64,000 nt of DNA from Coriaria nepalensis (GCA_027186245.1 CP114484.1:7596001-7660000); one strand, 5' to 3'. Positions 1-12,902 are shown, counted from the first letter of the stretch. Numbers and translations: made by a program. The notes: a model not told the origin generated them from the letters alone.

Positions 1-316
1 GGTCAGAGGACCATTCGGCCGAGCAAATGAGCAGTTTGAGGACTCTTCGATATCAAATTGAACACTTAGCTCGTTCTCATAGTCGAGCCTTCTCACAGTG
101 TTCATCGTGCTTGGGATAGAAGGACGCCCATGATGCTAGTGTGGCAAAGTTGTCTTCTTATGTAGAGTGGATGCTACTGGAGAAGGCCATCCAAATAGGG
201 TGTCAAAGTGAGCTAGAGTAGATGAGGCAATAGACCCGAGAGCTGGAGGAGAGACTGAGGATCAATGATGCCCGATTCCAAGAGCTTACGAGATCGTCTC
301 ATCTTCTATCTTAGAC
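1..316 (+). other. Degenerate coding-like stretch, unrecognised
   Basis: This stretch is more GC-rich than its surroundings. The third forward frame reads like protein, charged and rich in Glu, Arg, Gln and Leu (for example LEERLRINDARFQEL), but it is broken by at least three stop codons. The composition suggests a coiled-coil segment of a decayed transposon gag-like protein. I do not recognise a family. It ends where a copia-type LTR begins, so it may be the 3' end of an element's internal region or simply older DNA into which the LTR inserted. Confidence 0.35.
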
Positions 317-2247
317 GGTTATGCCCGTCAAGACAATCGACTTAGACCCAATAGGTATATATATTTCGTATGATACAATTTTATTTGTAAATATTAACGA
401 TGTAATTATTTATTATTTATTACTCATTCAATAATAGGAAAGGCATTCATATATTTATTATGTTTATTATTAATGATGGAATTGATATTATATGTTTATT
501 TATTACTTATCATGAGAAAGTCCAGTATCTTAGGTTATGCGCTTGAGGCCATGATAGAAATCATGCTAGTTAAGATGCAAATTCTTCATAGGATTACCAA
601 GAGAAGCATTGATAATCTGGATAGACTATCACATAGGGTTTCTCCTAAAATGATTAGAATGGTTGTTCTCATAATCATTGATGTTAGTGGAACATCAGGA
701 TAAGTATGTAGGTGGTTAATAGAGACTAAAAGTACTGAACTTAATACTTAAATAATTCTCAATGATAAGAATACTAACTCTTAATGAGATTTTTCTAGTC
801 AATAAGGTACATGTGATTCTTAGACTTAAGGTCACCATGGTATCTTATGTACCTGATTTTATACATCGACATCGTTCCAAAAGACCCTATCCAAGGGTTA
901 AGTAGAGTGAACCATTAGGTATAAAATCTTGTACATAAAGGTTGTGAGTGATCGAGATGGAATCCATCACTCTTGTATTAAGATAAATAAGTCATATGAG
1001 TTATATACTTTATTGAACAATGAAATTTTTATAAGGTAGTATGGTATGAAAATATTTTCAATAAATCAATTGTATGTGTTCATTAAAAATATAACAGTCC
1101 AAATGATTTGTTTATTAAAGTTTAATAGTTAAATCATGCCCTATGACAAATCAAGATATTGGCTAGATGGAATGATCATTATTGTAGAGTTATTAGTCAT
1201 AATATTCTTTTGGAAGATACTTACTTCTCATCTCTCCGGTAGCCTTGGCATTTTCGTAGATGTCAATCTTGATTTGGAGATTTAAGTTAATTAATCATGA
1301 GATGATTAAATTAACTATTTAGTTTAAAATAAGTTTTAAAATTAAACAAATCTAATTATGAATTACAAAAAATTATAAGGTGTTACGAGATCTTCTTGTT
1401 TGCTTGATGTAGAACCTAATCAGTCACACACATTAAAAGTCAAAAGTAACTCAGTTAAATTTTCTACGAGGATAATGAAAACACACCATTTTGATTTTAA
1501 GAGAAAAATTATAATGTCTTATAGTATGACTATAAGGATAAAATGGTAAATTATTAATTTATTAAATCTAATGATGTGTAACTCTGCTAGCACAACTAAT
1601 CTGATATTAGTTTAATTAAAAATTATTAATTTACATTGGAACTATATATTTAATTATAAAAGTGTCTCGAAGTTCCTTAATTAGTAATTAGACATTAAAT
1701 GATTAATAAACTAATTTGTTAACAGGATTTTATAGGCAAAATTAATCAAACTATTGATTAAATAAATTAGGCTACAAGCCCAATGGATGAATGGCCATAG
1801 GTGATGGGTAATGTCCCATTATTTACTTAATTAGATTAAAAGAACCTTTGACTATGTCCATAATTGACTGAGTCAAAGTTATAGGTTAATTTTGGTAACC
1901 TAAAAATGCTAAGAGAGCACTATACAAACACTCTTATAGGGCTGGCCACTTAGATGCTTTTCTTACCTCTTGGCCGAAATTCCTATAGTGGGAAAAATGA
2001 GATTTTTCATTTCCTTTCCACGAACTATTCAAATCATATAATGAATCTTAAAGTAGAATTTTAACTAAGCGAACTGAATTGAGTGGATTATAATTAGACG
2101 GTGAATACTTGAGCCCTTATTCTTCATATTAAACTCGGCCATGATAAAAGCAAGGAGATCGATTTGGTTCAGAATTAAGATCGATTAGATAAAAAAAAAA
2201 AGAATTAAATTACTGCTTTCGCTTACTATATATTTATAGAGTAATAG
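317..2247 (+). repeat. Ty1/copia-type LTR (plus orientation), diverged
   Basis: The left end reads like the TGTAATGCCCGTCAAG start shared by other copia LTRs in this window. The body follows the same order of blocks as the LTRs at 45313-46139 and 53402-57261, for example the 'ctatggtac...tgtac' and 'gggttaagtagagtgaaccat' regions near 830-930. Its right part (about 1600-2200) closely resembles 13266-13965. A U3-type promoter with a TATA-like 'ctatacaaac' lies near 1920. The right end abuts a PBS at 2249-2260. It is ~1.93 kb long. It is clearly older and more diverged than the pair at 2328-4435 and 9915-12040. Confidence 0.6.
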
Positions 2248-2248
2248 A

Positions 2249-2260
2249 GGTATCATAGCC
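2249..2260 (+). promoter_or_regulatory. Retrotransposon primer-binding site (initiator Met tRNA type)
   Basis: The bases ggtatcatagcc match the plant copia PBS consensus TGGTATCAGAGC, complementary to the 3' end of initiator methionine tRNA, with one change. The site directly follows the right end of the LTR at 317-2247. The internal region it should prime is lost within ~70 bp, where a minus-strand element begins. Confidence 0.55.
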
Positions 2261-2327
2261 TAGATTGTATCGATAAGCATTAAGAATTTTTTTTTTTTAA
2301 TTTGATGATATGATATATGGAACTGAC

Positions 2328-4435
2328 TGTAAGTCACCAATTCTTCACCCACCCAAGGTGGAATTCATTTTTAAAAAATAGACCCGTACATCTGAACCAA
2401 TGAATACTACCAAGAATCCTCGGTTGTGTGTGTAACACCTCTTGAATTCTGGCATTCTCAAAATTTCATGTCTAACAACTTAGATGGTATCCAAAACTAA
2501 AAAGGTAGAGGAAGTATACATAGCACAACCACTCCTCTGAGAATCAAAAGATTCTCCACCTAAAAGATTCCTTACCGCCACGACCACCATGAGCCCCGCT
2601 GACCATTGTTTGCCACTGCCTCATTTTTTTCCAAGCCATTACCCAACCTCTATCCTTGATCTATAAGGGTTAACAACTCTTGGTTTGGGTTGCAAGGCTA
2701 CTAACTCAACTTTTGAGTGTTTGCTTGGAGAAAAACTTAAGAAAGGTGAATCTTTCTTGAGAGATAATATGAGCTATTTCTCTCTCTTCCTATGGAGTGT
2801 GCGGCATAAGGGGTTAGTGGGAAACCCTAGGGACTTATGTCCCTTTAAATAGGGACACACTCCTTTTTGGGCCTAACCTTAGTTGACTTCTAAGGCTAGA
2901 TTAACTCTTTAATTGTATTCGGATTTTTGGAAACTTATCTTAATTTTTGTTTCCGAAAATAAAATACATTAATTTTCCTAAATTAATATCCAATTTACAC
3001 GGTAAAATATAGACTTTACTTTAGGTATCGCATATGGGCCTAGTTATGCCTATTAACACTTAAATGAGTAACAAGACTTTTTTTTTTACTCGAAAAATAT
3101 TCCTTGACTACAATTCATTAAATCTTGTTTTGATAAATTTTTCTTTGTCAAAATAATATTTTTCTGATTAATTATTAATTTTTATTTAAATATAAATCAA
3201 CACTTTGGATATACTAGTAGTGCAGGTGTGCTTAAACTTAACAAATTAAACTAATTATAATTTAACTATTAAATCAAGTTCATTATGAACAAGTCAAACT
3301 TTTCCAATTTAAAATCCAACCGAGATCTAGTCAACCTTTGCATGTGTGACCGAACAGGTTCTACATTACGCCGGTAGGTGAGCTCCATAATAACTTGTGA
3401 GTTTTATCAATTCTTTCAAATAAACCATTTGATCTAGAAAACACTTCCAAGTCAAAAAAATTAATATAATCATCTTTTGTGATCAAATTAACTTAAACCG
3501 CCAAACTAACATTGGCCTCTAATAAGGTGTATGGGCTGCCTATGCAATGAGAAGTATGAGGAACTTAAAAAATAACTGTAAATGATTATTATCGTACCAG
3601 ACTGATCCTTCCATCTACTTATAGTTCCAAATAATCGCAGGACATGATTTAACTCCTAAACTCTACTGGATTTTCTTTATGAATGTCATAAACTCTTATG
3701 CAACTAGACAATTACAAAAACAAAAAAAAAAATCTATTTTCAAACCATACTATTTTGCACAAAGATTGTTTTCATTACATAAGTTATATGACTCAAAAAA
3801 GCCATATCCTCTAATATAGAGATGATAAATCTCATCTAATCACTCTACATACCGCACATACTCAAACACATACCCAATGGTTTACCCTTGGGTAGCCTTT
3901 AACTAGGACCACGTGAAACAATATCAAAGCACGATACTTTATATGCCAGTATTATGGTGATCTCAAGCCTGAGCTTCACAAGTACAATAGTCACGCACAA
4001 GACTCGTTAACAGTTAATATAATTACCATTGAGTTTGTCGAGTGATCGTGTTCAGTGATCAAGTCTTTATTAATCACATACATGATTACCCTGGTATTCT
4101 CCAATACTAATGATTATGAGATCATCACTCTTCTTCCAAAGAGGATAGAGCAAGTAATAGTCTCTCTTAGACTTAAGCCAATGTAGATCTCACTAATCAT
4201 GATTTCAATCCTAATTTCAAGTACATGTCTAAGATTTGGGAATCTGTCAAGCATGAAAGCAATTGTATATGCATCCAATTTTCTATCTCCAATCTAATAA
4301 CAACATGACAGATTATTATATGCTCTAATTAAAGATATGCATTCAATTATGTTGATGATTTATACAGTTCAAAATTGATTCTCATAAGTGTTTGACCTGA
4401 TCAGGTCACACCTGATTTGCTTGACAGGCATTACA
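2328..4435 (-). repeat. 3' LTR of the minus-strand copia element
   Basis: The LTR starts tgtaagt and ends ggcattaca, with TGTAA/TTACA inverted termini, and is 2108 bp long. It can be aligned by eye along its length with 9915-12040: both carry the 'acttagatggtatccaaaactaaa' block, the 'ccctttaaatagggacacac' promoter block and the 'caattgtatatgcat' block. Read on the minus strand, a TATTTAAA TATA-type box lies near 2845. Just right of it, a purine-rich tract on the minus strand (gtgagagattgagattg) is the likely polypurine tract. Confidence 0.8.
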
Positions 4436-7190
4436 ATCTCAATCTCTCACTTGTACTAAAGGCAATCGCTTCTTGAATCTCATTCACATATTGTCAGGAT
4501 GGCAATAAAAATATTTGTTGGAGAAATCCCTTAACATGTGGATCCATTATGTTGTTTATTATTTACACTCTTTTGTTCACCTTTTGGGAAGTCTTTCAGA
4601 ATAAGCGACTATGAGGTAACTCGTATTTGGACTATTGGTGAGACCTTGGTTCTTTTGCTTGTGCTATATGCCATTTATTATCGTAGTACTATAGTACATA
4701 ATTAAAGATACTCAGAACCCTTATAAGTTCATTCATGAACTTTTCATCCAAAACACTTTTTTCCTAAAAAATAATAATACATTCAATTATATTGTTAATT
4801 AATTTATTGATTGATGCAAAGTTTGAAACTATTCCCGTCAACCAATTTCATTAATCAACATTATATGGAACATGTTTTGGTTTCATTTTCTATAATTGAA
4901 AATTAGAGTTTTGTGAAAATTTTAATTTCAATCTAGAGTCCACATGGATTAAAACATATTATTGGTTCTTTTCAAGAAAGATATAATGTTCTTAACCACA
5001 TCTTAACGCCATCAAATGGGACTCCTTAATTCATGCTCTTTACACTTAGAGCATCGTGAATAGCCGATTTTGTAAATAGAACACACAACATAACTTATAA
5101 TCACATATATGTCATTTTAGTCCATGTGTTTTCTCTTCTTACATATCTTGGAGAACATGCTTTGAAGAGTAGATTTTATGACATTCCTCATATTCTCATT
5201 TTTCCAAATCTCTCGTACTAAACCTTTTAGTAATTCACTAATCTACATTATTTGGTTAAGCCTAAGCAATCATTTTAAATTTATCACCATAGATTTCTCA
5301 AAAGGTGCTTTACCCATATTTTTCATGGAGAGGTTTTCGACAACCACATTTAGATGATTTGAAATATAACTAGTTCATTTTAAATGAGTAGTTATTTTAG
5401 GCAATAAAGTTACTCCCACTAAATCTTGCAAACACTTTTAGGTAATCTACATTCATAAGTCAAACAACTTTGATTCATCATTTAGATTTCCTTATATATG
5501 ATGCTTGATTTTAATCTTTAGATTTAAACTTTTAACATTACTTCCTTGTGCTCTAATATTAACTATAGTTCTTATTTTAAATAAGGAGATAAAATTATCC
5601 ATATTTAATTGCATCGATTGTTAGAGCATACATAGGAATCAAAATCCCTTCTCTCAAAGGTTCCTACTTAGTGCATTTTAGTAAGATAAGATTCTTAGTC
5701 TAATTAATAACTTTATAGTACTTGAAACTCTTTCAAATATTCTCTTACTCCCACTGTCTTTTTAGAAAATAACATTCTTTCCTAGAGAAAAAGTTTTCGG
5801 CTAAGAAGGGGTCTTCTTAGCCTTATGGAATTTATTGAAAATATCTAGTCTCTACTAGAAGTATCCATAAATTATATTTATTAGACTTTATTTCTAATTG
5901 ACCGTATCATGCTTTTAGCTAGACCTAATCATCTCCATATCACATATGGTGTAATGATTTTATTCTTTCTATCCATATCTCATGTAAATTATTCGATATA
6001 GATTTAATAAGAATCATATTTACTATGCTATGACCTAATTTGATTATAGTGTGTTCGGTGTGTAAATCATATAGAGCAATATCTCATATTCATAGATTTC
6101 TCCGTGCCGACACATCATCCCAAAATGATTTTTCTAGGAGGATTTCACTGATTTTATTAAAGAAACACGATACATAAGTATTTATGTCCATGATCTCATC
6201 AAAGAGTAATGCTTATGTCTCATTTGTTTTCCAACCTTCCAATTCCTTATTCTTTTTCTTATAATTCGTTTTCATATGTCTTCTCAAGAGTTTGAATTTG
6301 AAATTTATAGAGAACTTTGAATATGGAAATTATCAGAAGAAAACACAAAATCTCATTTAGCTTTTATTGTTTTCAATCTATATACATGATCTCATCAAAG
6401 TGTGATATTTATGTCTCTTTTTTTTTTCTAACTTTTCAATTCCTTATTCCTTTTCTTATAATTTGTTTTCACATATCTTCTGAAGGCTTTGAATTTGAAA
6501 TTTATAAGAACTTTGATTATGGAAATTATTAGAAGGAAATACAAAATCTCATTTAGCTTTTATTATTGTCAATTGTGTGCATCATGGTGTATTAGGTTCA
6601 ACCACAAATTCGATTTCTCTTTTAAACAATTTAATAGAGATTGATCACTCCAATTGGACAAGTTTTTCTTATTTGTTGATTCATAATCATATGGATTGAG
6701 ATATCCATATTTACTACAAGTATGCACTCATTTATTTGGTATGATTTAATCAACTTATGTTAAATGGTTATTTGTTCAATATCAAAACTTATAGTTTCTT
6801 AAATTTATTCTAAGCTCGCATTGTATTAGTAACCCCAAGACATATGCTCAACCATTCAAAAGAGAGCCATTTCCCAAAATATAAACCATGAGGTAATATT
6901 TTAAACATTACCTTAAGGAAGAGAAGTTATAAAATCTTCTCAACAAAACTTACAACAATTTTTATGGTAGCATAATCAAATAAAATTCCTTTTTGTTCGA
7001 CAAAAATAATAAGACAAAATTTAGTGAAAAATCTATAGCTAATGTTGCATTTTACTCCTTAGGCTCTGCATATTAATTAAAATATGAGTACCTCTTAATT
7101 GGTATCACATACACAATTAAAAACTTGCATAAGAGAATCTATAGCTTAGAACATACCTGAAGTCTCATTTTGCTTCGTCTTCGAAAGAGA
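4436..7190 (-). pseudogene. Copia pol remnant (RNase H to integrase side), minus strand
   Basis: No long reading frame survives. Near 4640-4720 the sequence matches, block for block, the RNase H 3' regions of the better-preserved minus-strand copia pols at 43440-43500 and 62930-63000 ('ttcttttgcttgtgctat'). Around 5740-5800 it resembles the integrase C-terminal region at 44990-45060 ('tactcccactrt'). RT motifs are not readable. Two near-identical ~110-bp blocks at about 6190-6340 and 6370-6550 (both with 'ttatgtctcwttt...ttcttataattygttttca...gaatttgaaatttata') show an internal tandem duplication. The length is below that expected for a full pol. Confidence 0.6.
6180..6565. repeat. Imperfect tandem duplication inside copia pol remnant
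   Basis: Two copies about 185 bp apart share 'catgatctcatcaaag', then 'tatgtctc', 'ttccttattc', 'gaatttgaaatttata' and 'tatggaaattat-agaag', followed by 'cacaaaatctcatttagc' or 'tacaaaatctcatttagc'. The repeats differ by scattered substitutions, so the event is not recent. It lies within non-coding, decayed pol and needs no functional explanation. Confidence 0.65.
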
Positions 7191-7830
7191 AGCTAGAAAA
7201 GTCTTACAGTTGCACTTCCAATGGCTAGTCTCACCACAATGGGAAACATTTTCCTTTCTTATTTTGGTTCTTAGTTATGACCTTATTTGTTTTGAGATGT
7301 GCATCATTGTCTCAATTCTTAAAATTGGCTTTACTTTTTTTAGCATGATGACTTCCCATAAGCAACATGGTCTAGTCCTTAGAATACAGAGATTCGTCAA
7401 CCATTTGCAATATTTTGAGCAAATCATGAAGAGTGAGTGTTATAACCTATTCATGTAGCAATTCAAAATGAAGAAATGAATAGAGTCTAGTAGTGATTGA
7501 ATGATCAATTCATTTAATAACTCACAGTGCCTCCTGAAACCTAAACCATCTAGTTTTTCTAAAAGTCCAATCATCTTAAGGACATGTACTTTAACGGAAG
7601 TTCCCTCAGCCATCTTCATACGGAAAAGCTCCTTCAAGGTGCATACTTTTCAGTACAACTATCTTCACTCCATATCACATCTAGGTTATTGATAATCTCG
7701 ATAGCGTGAAACTTTTCATATTGCCTCTGAAGGTTGTTTGACATGGTTGCAAATATAATGCATTGCACCTCATCATCCTAGGCCAACCACTTGTCTCATG
7801 CAGATTTCTCATTGATACTAGTGAAGGGAG
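7190..7830 (-). pseudogene. Copia gag pseudogene (UBN2 domain and zinc knuckle)
   Basis: On the minus strand, 7637-7440 reads KELFRMKMAEGTSVKVHVLK and continues to NCYMNRL. This is the UBN2/retrotran_gag2 signature of Ty1/copia capsid proteins (family knowledge). Downstream at about 7260-7205 a zinc knuckle reads HCGETSHWKCNCK. The first cysteine of the CX2CX4HX4C motif is replaced by Val, and there are frame changes between the two parts. Stops and frameshifts make it non-functional. A better-ordered homologue of the same gag lies at 59000-59893 on the plus strand. Confidence 0.75.
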
Positions 7831-9900
7831 CAGTCATGACACCTTGGTTAAGACTAAAAAAAATATTCATGGCTGAGAACTACTCTCAATTGCCTATGCC
7901 AATCTCTATAATTAGCTCAAACTAACTTGTTTTGTTCCAAGATTGAACGTAACAAACTATTCTTCATGACTATTATAAAAAAGAATAAACAAAATAACAT
8001 AAGTAATTAAGAAATTTATATTGAGCACTAAAATCGAGAGACTATTTAACCTTAGTCAGTCCTCTATTATTTTATTGCAATAACTTTACCCATTTAGTTG
8101 GACCTGGAAAAACTCATTGTTCCTAGTAGGTAAAGATCCCTACATCTACATTATGGTTTCACATGTCCATAGCCAATCATAATACTCATGCAAAGTAACA
8201 AAACAACTTTTGTAGTTATATTTCATATAACTCCTTTCTTATATCTAGAAGAACATGGTCCCACATATTCGTAGCCAACCATATATTCTAGTTAAGCTTA
8301 ACTCAAAATATTTGTGTGATATAGCAACTACTCGAACTTATATCCCATATATGTCCGTAGCTGAATATAGTTGGAATATTGCAAGCACATGGATCTAATA
8401 CATTTAATTAACAAATGAACTCACATATTAATTAATCACTAGCCCCTATGTGTCCATAGTCAATTAAGTAAATGTTTAATATTGAATTTATTGTAATATT
8501 TTAGAAGGCACCATGTGAGACTTTCTTACATGGCTTACAAGCTTAATCTTATCATAGAATGGATTTAGATTTATATGCTCTCATATGATCCCAATCACTT
8601 TTCAATGTAATGAGAAACTACATGTGAAACAATCATGCATACATCATATCATTCATACATGTTTATTTTAATTTATTTTATTTTTAATATTTGATTAAAC
8701 ATGCATGTTAATCCATCAAATGCTTCCAATGTGTTATATTCAATTTTCGGCATACACAAATTAAAATTCAATGTTGATTTGTATGATTTACTCTTAATCA
8801 AACAAATTATATTTATGGATTATTTAGTTAAACTCGTATAACTATCAAATTAGATATTTCCTTAACTCCTTAAGGATATCCTTATACTAGTTTTTCTTAA
8901 GAGAGCGTGACCTTTATTTTTGATATTGTCTTAAACCCTTTAAGCTTATCAATAAAGTCACCAACACTCTTAAGATTAAATAACTTTCAAGTTAGACTTA
9001 ACTTTTTTAATACTTTAAGGATGTCAACAAATTTATTAATTTCTTGCATTAGAACTCTTTCAAAATGAAAGGTTAATCGATGGTTGGAAAATCTTCCTCT
9101 TAAAATTAGAATTCTTTCTAATTCAAGTTAACGGAAAAATTATAATAACTATTAATTTGAAGAACTTTTTCATCAAATTAAACATGCATGTATTGCATTA
9201 ATTAGACTTCAATTCCAAGCATTAAAAGCATTTCAATTTTCATATAAATTACAACTTAACAACATTCATTATCACATTTAATTTTTCAAACTGAACTCTT
9301 AAATGCCAATGAATTGGGTCTAATGATTAATTAACTTGAAATATAATGTTTTACAATTCTTGTAACATATTAAATTCATATCAATTATCATTCATTCATT
9401 GAACTCAAAACTTCAAACTCCCAAAAAGATTCCAGACATTTCAAATTTTTCGAAATTTAATGTCCTAATGACTGAACGACCCCAATCATGCCTAATTTAA
9501 GACTACTTCTTAAAATTAGAATTTACCTATTAACTTGATGGGAAATTAGGACCCATTACCACCTAATAAGGGATTCAGCCTCCCCTCAACACCGCCGCCT
9601 CATCACAGACAACCGCCACTGTAATGCATCTGCCAGCAAGCGGTGGAGCATGGCAGCCGGCCACAGCCTATGGTGGCGATGGTGGCAGGCCGAAATCACC
9701 CACATGGTTTAGGTAGTGTTCCTTTATGTTTACGGGTTTAAAAATGTGAGATCTCGTCTCCAGGAAAAACTTTTAAGTTAAAATCCCAATTTTTTAGCAA
9801 TCATATTAACACACAAAAGCACATAAACCCATCCAAAAATCATAAATTTCACATATATGCATTTCACAGATTCTATCTGGAATTCTGACATGCAACCCAA
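7831..9900 (-). other. Copia 5' leader between PBS and gag
   Basis: There is no coding sequence here, only a long, mostly AT-rich untranslated leader of the minus-strand copia element. A GC-rich island at about 9580-9690 (rich in gccgcc and ggtggcg motifs) has counterparts just inside the LTRs of two other elements here (57480-57590 plus strand, 60455-60560 minus strand), so it is a family feature. The part at 8140-8530 mirrors 58510-58760 on the other strand ('tgtccatag...attaatta'). Confidence 0.6.
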
Positions 9901-9914
9901 ACCTCTAATATCAT
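9901..9914 (-). promoter_or_regulatory. Primer-binding site of the minus-strand copia element
   Basis: Read on the minus strand this is atgatattagaggt, against the consensus TGGTATCAGAGC. The differences are mainly C-to-T or G-to-A type, as expected from decay of methylated cytosines. It abuts the TGTAA terminus of the LTR at 9915. The equivalent, better-preserved site of the related plus-strand element is at 57262-57275. Confidence 0.55.
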
Positions 9915-12040
9915 TGTAAGTAATCGAATCTTGGCCTATCTGGGGTAAAATCCATTTTTGAAAAATAAACTCAGACATCTAAACCAGTGAATAGCACCAA
10001 GGATCCTAGGTTATATGCTATGTGTGTAACACATCCAAAATCCCAACATTCTCAAAACATCCTATCTAATAACTTAGATGGTATCCAAAACTAAAAGGGT
10101 AGAGGGGGGTATACATAACAACCACTCCTCCAAGAATGGAGGATTCTCCACCCAAAAGACTCTTTATCACCACCGACCGTCATATGTTGTCGCCTTATTT
10201 TATTGTTACCCGGCCTCTAACCTTGATCCACACAGTTTAACAACTCTTGGTTTGGGTTGCAAGGCTACTAACTCAATTCTTGAGTGTTTTCTTGGAGGAG
10301 AAGCCAAGAAAATAGAAAAGAAAGGTAACTCTTTCTCGAGAGAAAATATGAGCTCTTTCTATATCTTCTTATGGAATGTGTGGCACAAGGAGTTGGTTGG
10401 AAACCCTAAGGACTTGTGTCCCTTTAAATAGGGACACACTTCCTTTTGAGCCTAACCTTAATTGATCTCGAAGCCCCGATTAACTCTTTAATCGTGTTCC
10501 GGTTTTTGGAAACTTATTTTAATTCTCTTTTCTAAATATATATTTATTTTATTTTTCCAAATTAATGTCTAATTTTACCAGATAAAATACATATTTTAAA
10601 TTGAGCCTCGCACATGGACTCGATTAGCCCCATTAATACTTTAATGGCCACGAGTCTTCTTATTTATTTAAAAATTATTCTTTGACATAATTCATTAAAT
10701 CTGGACTTAATAAATTTATCTTTGTCAAATTATTATTTTTCAAATTAATTATTTAATTTTTAACTAAATCTAAATTATACTTTGAATATGGTAGTAGTAC
10801 GGGTATGACTTAGACTTAACAAATTAAACTAATTAATGATTTAATCATGTTAATTATGAACAAGTCAAAATTCTCCAATTTAGAATCAAACCAAGGTCCA
10901 GTCAACCTTTGTGTATGTAACCGGATAGGTTCTAATTTACGCCAATAGGTGGACCCTACAACAACTTGTGAATTTTATCTATTTTTTCGAACTGACCATT
11001 GATCTTGAAAATACTTTCAAGTTAAATAATTTAATATAATCATCTTCTATGATCATATTAACTTAAACCACTAGACTCACATTAGTCTCTAGTAAGGAGT
11101 GTGGGCTACCAATGCAGCAAGAAATATGAGGAACTTCAACAAGAACCGTAGATGACTATTACTATACCAGACTGATCCTTCCATCTACTTATAGTTCTAT
11201 AAAATCTTAAAACATAGTTTAACTGTTAAACTCTATTAGACTTTCTATGAATGTCATAAATTATTATGCAACTAGACAATGAATTTACAGAAAATTATTT
11301 TCAAACCATACTACTTTGCACAAAGATTTGCTTCGTTACATAAGCTATACGACTCATAAAACCACATCCTTTAATATAGAGGTGATGGATCTCATCTGAT
11401 CACCCTATAGATCACACATAATTGAACACATCCCAATAGTTCACCCTTAAGTGGCCTTTGAGTAGGACCATGTGGAGCGATATCAAAGCATGATATCTTA
11501 TATGACAGTACTACGGTGATATCAGGTCTGAGTATCATAAGTATAATAGTCACCGACAAGACTCATTAACAGTCAATATAATTACCAATGAGTTTTGTTG
11601 AATGATCATGTTCAGTGATTAAGTCTCTATTAAGTCTCTATCCCGATATTCTATAATACCGATGAGTATGAGATCATCACTCTTCTTCGTAAGAGGATAG
11701 CGCATGTAATAATTTCTCTCGATTGTCATTATCCCATCATGAAAATCTTATGACTATGAACAATGTGGATCTTAGTCTTAAGCCATTTTGGATTTCACTA
11801 ATCATGATCTCCATCATGATTCCAAAGGCAACTAACAGATTCTGAAATTTGTCAAGTATGCAAGCAATTGTATATGCATGCAAATTGCTATTTCTAACCT
11901 ATAACAACATGATAAATTATGATATGCTCTAATTAAATTATATGCATTCAATTATATTGATGGCTTATATACTTTAAGATTGATTCTCATAAGTGTTTGA
12001 CTCGATCGGATCACACTCGATTGGCTTGACGGGTATTACA
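9915..12040 (-). repeat. 5' LTR of the minus-strand copia element
   Basis: 2126 bp, TGTAA...TTACA termini. It matches 2328-4435 across its whole length with many substitutions and small indels, so insertion is old. On the minus strand the core promoter is the TATTTAAA near 10428, as in the partner LTR. A 117-codon plus-strand reading frame at 10078-10431 lies wholly inside this LTR, runs against element orientation and is not a gene. Confidence 0.8.
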
Positions 12041-12379
12041 ATTTCACTTACATCTATAGTTGTGGTTGATCAGTTTATGGTAGACCTCTGAATATTTCAA
12101 ATCATACTCACTTTTACTTGTCTTACATAGAGGTCTGTGATTGGCCTCAAACTGGAATTTGGGTGACATACAAAATATGTTAAAAATTAAAAAGGGTGAT
12201 CAGTGGAGATTATGGTGGTCGGACTTAGATATGAACAGTAGGTTGGATACATAGATTTGATGCATTCATTGGAATACAATTCAGGTGGGATGTGCTATAT
12301 CCGACTTATTCAATCCAGTTAGATATGTCGAAGGAGTGTCTGGGGATTTTCTTTCTGAGGACATAAAATGTTTTTTAGA

Positions 12380-12447
12380 TTATATAGATCGAACACTGAC
12401 CTTGTAAAGAAAAACAAATGTGCTCTACCACTTAGCTAAACATAACT
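12380..12447 (-). repeat. tRNA-like sequence (pseudo-tRNA or SINE head)
   Basis: Read on the minus strand it has an A-box-like tagctaagtggtagagca and a B-box-like gtgttcgatct, spaced as in a tRNA. Between them is a 5-bp stem (tttgt/acaag) with a 7-base loop whose middle would be TCT. The T-stem does not pair, so it is not a working tRNA. It is either a decayed tRNA copy or the RNA polymerase III head of a tRNA-derived SINE. No poly(A) tail or TSD was recognised. Confidence 0.4.
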
Positions 12448-12902
12448 TTTGATATCAAATTTTATACTAATTAATAATTAGTAAAAATTAGATGGTTATA
12501 AAGTAATATGTGACTATTCCAATCATAGCTAACCGCCCCGATCATATTCTATTTCCATTTCGGTAGGGTACCCACCGACCAAAAATACAATTTTGTATAA
12601 CATCCAAGATATATACGATTCACCCGATCAGATATCAGGTGGTTCGATCTTATCGGGTAAATATGCCCCACCATAATTAGAATGATAACAATAACATTGA
12701 TAATGATAAGGATAGTGCAATGATAGAGGTATTATTGGAAATGATGATAATGATGGTTATAATGTTGGAGAAGTTATCGGCTCGACAGTGGTAGCAATTG
12801 TCGAGACAAAACTAATTATGATACCATTAATTCTTCAATAAATTTAAAACAGATAGAGAGTATATACATCCACCTATTTAAGATAATGTCACTTAAAACA
12901 TG

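Larger units (their letters stand above)
2328..12040 (-). mobile_element. Near-complete decayed Ty1/copia retrotransposon, minus strand
   Basis: Two direct LTRs (2328-4435 and 9915-12040) flank 5.5 kb of internal DNA. On the minus strand the order is 5' LTR, PBS (about 9901-9914, CpG-decayed), ~2 kb leader, gag with UBN2-type and zinc-knuckle remnants (about 7830-7190), then a shortened pol (7190-4436) running into the 3' LTR. The LTR termini are TGTAA...TTACA. All reading frames are broken by stops, so the copy is inactive. No 5-bp TSD is seen (ctgac on the left, atttc on the right). The pol space of ~2.7 kb is too short for full integrase, RT and RNase H, so an internal deletion is likely. 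Confidence 0.8.

Noticed and set aside
10078..10431. 117-codon plus-strand reading frame
   Set aside because: It lies wholly inside a copia LTR, opposes the element's orientation, has no ATG-context or domain support, and the matching stretch of the partner LTR (2500-2850) does not keep the frame.
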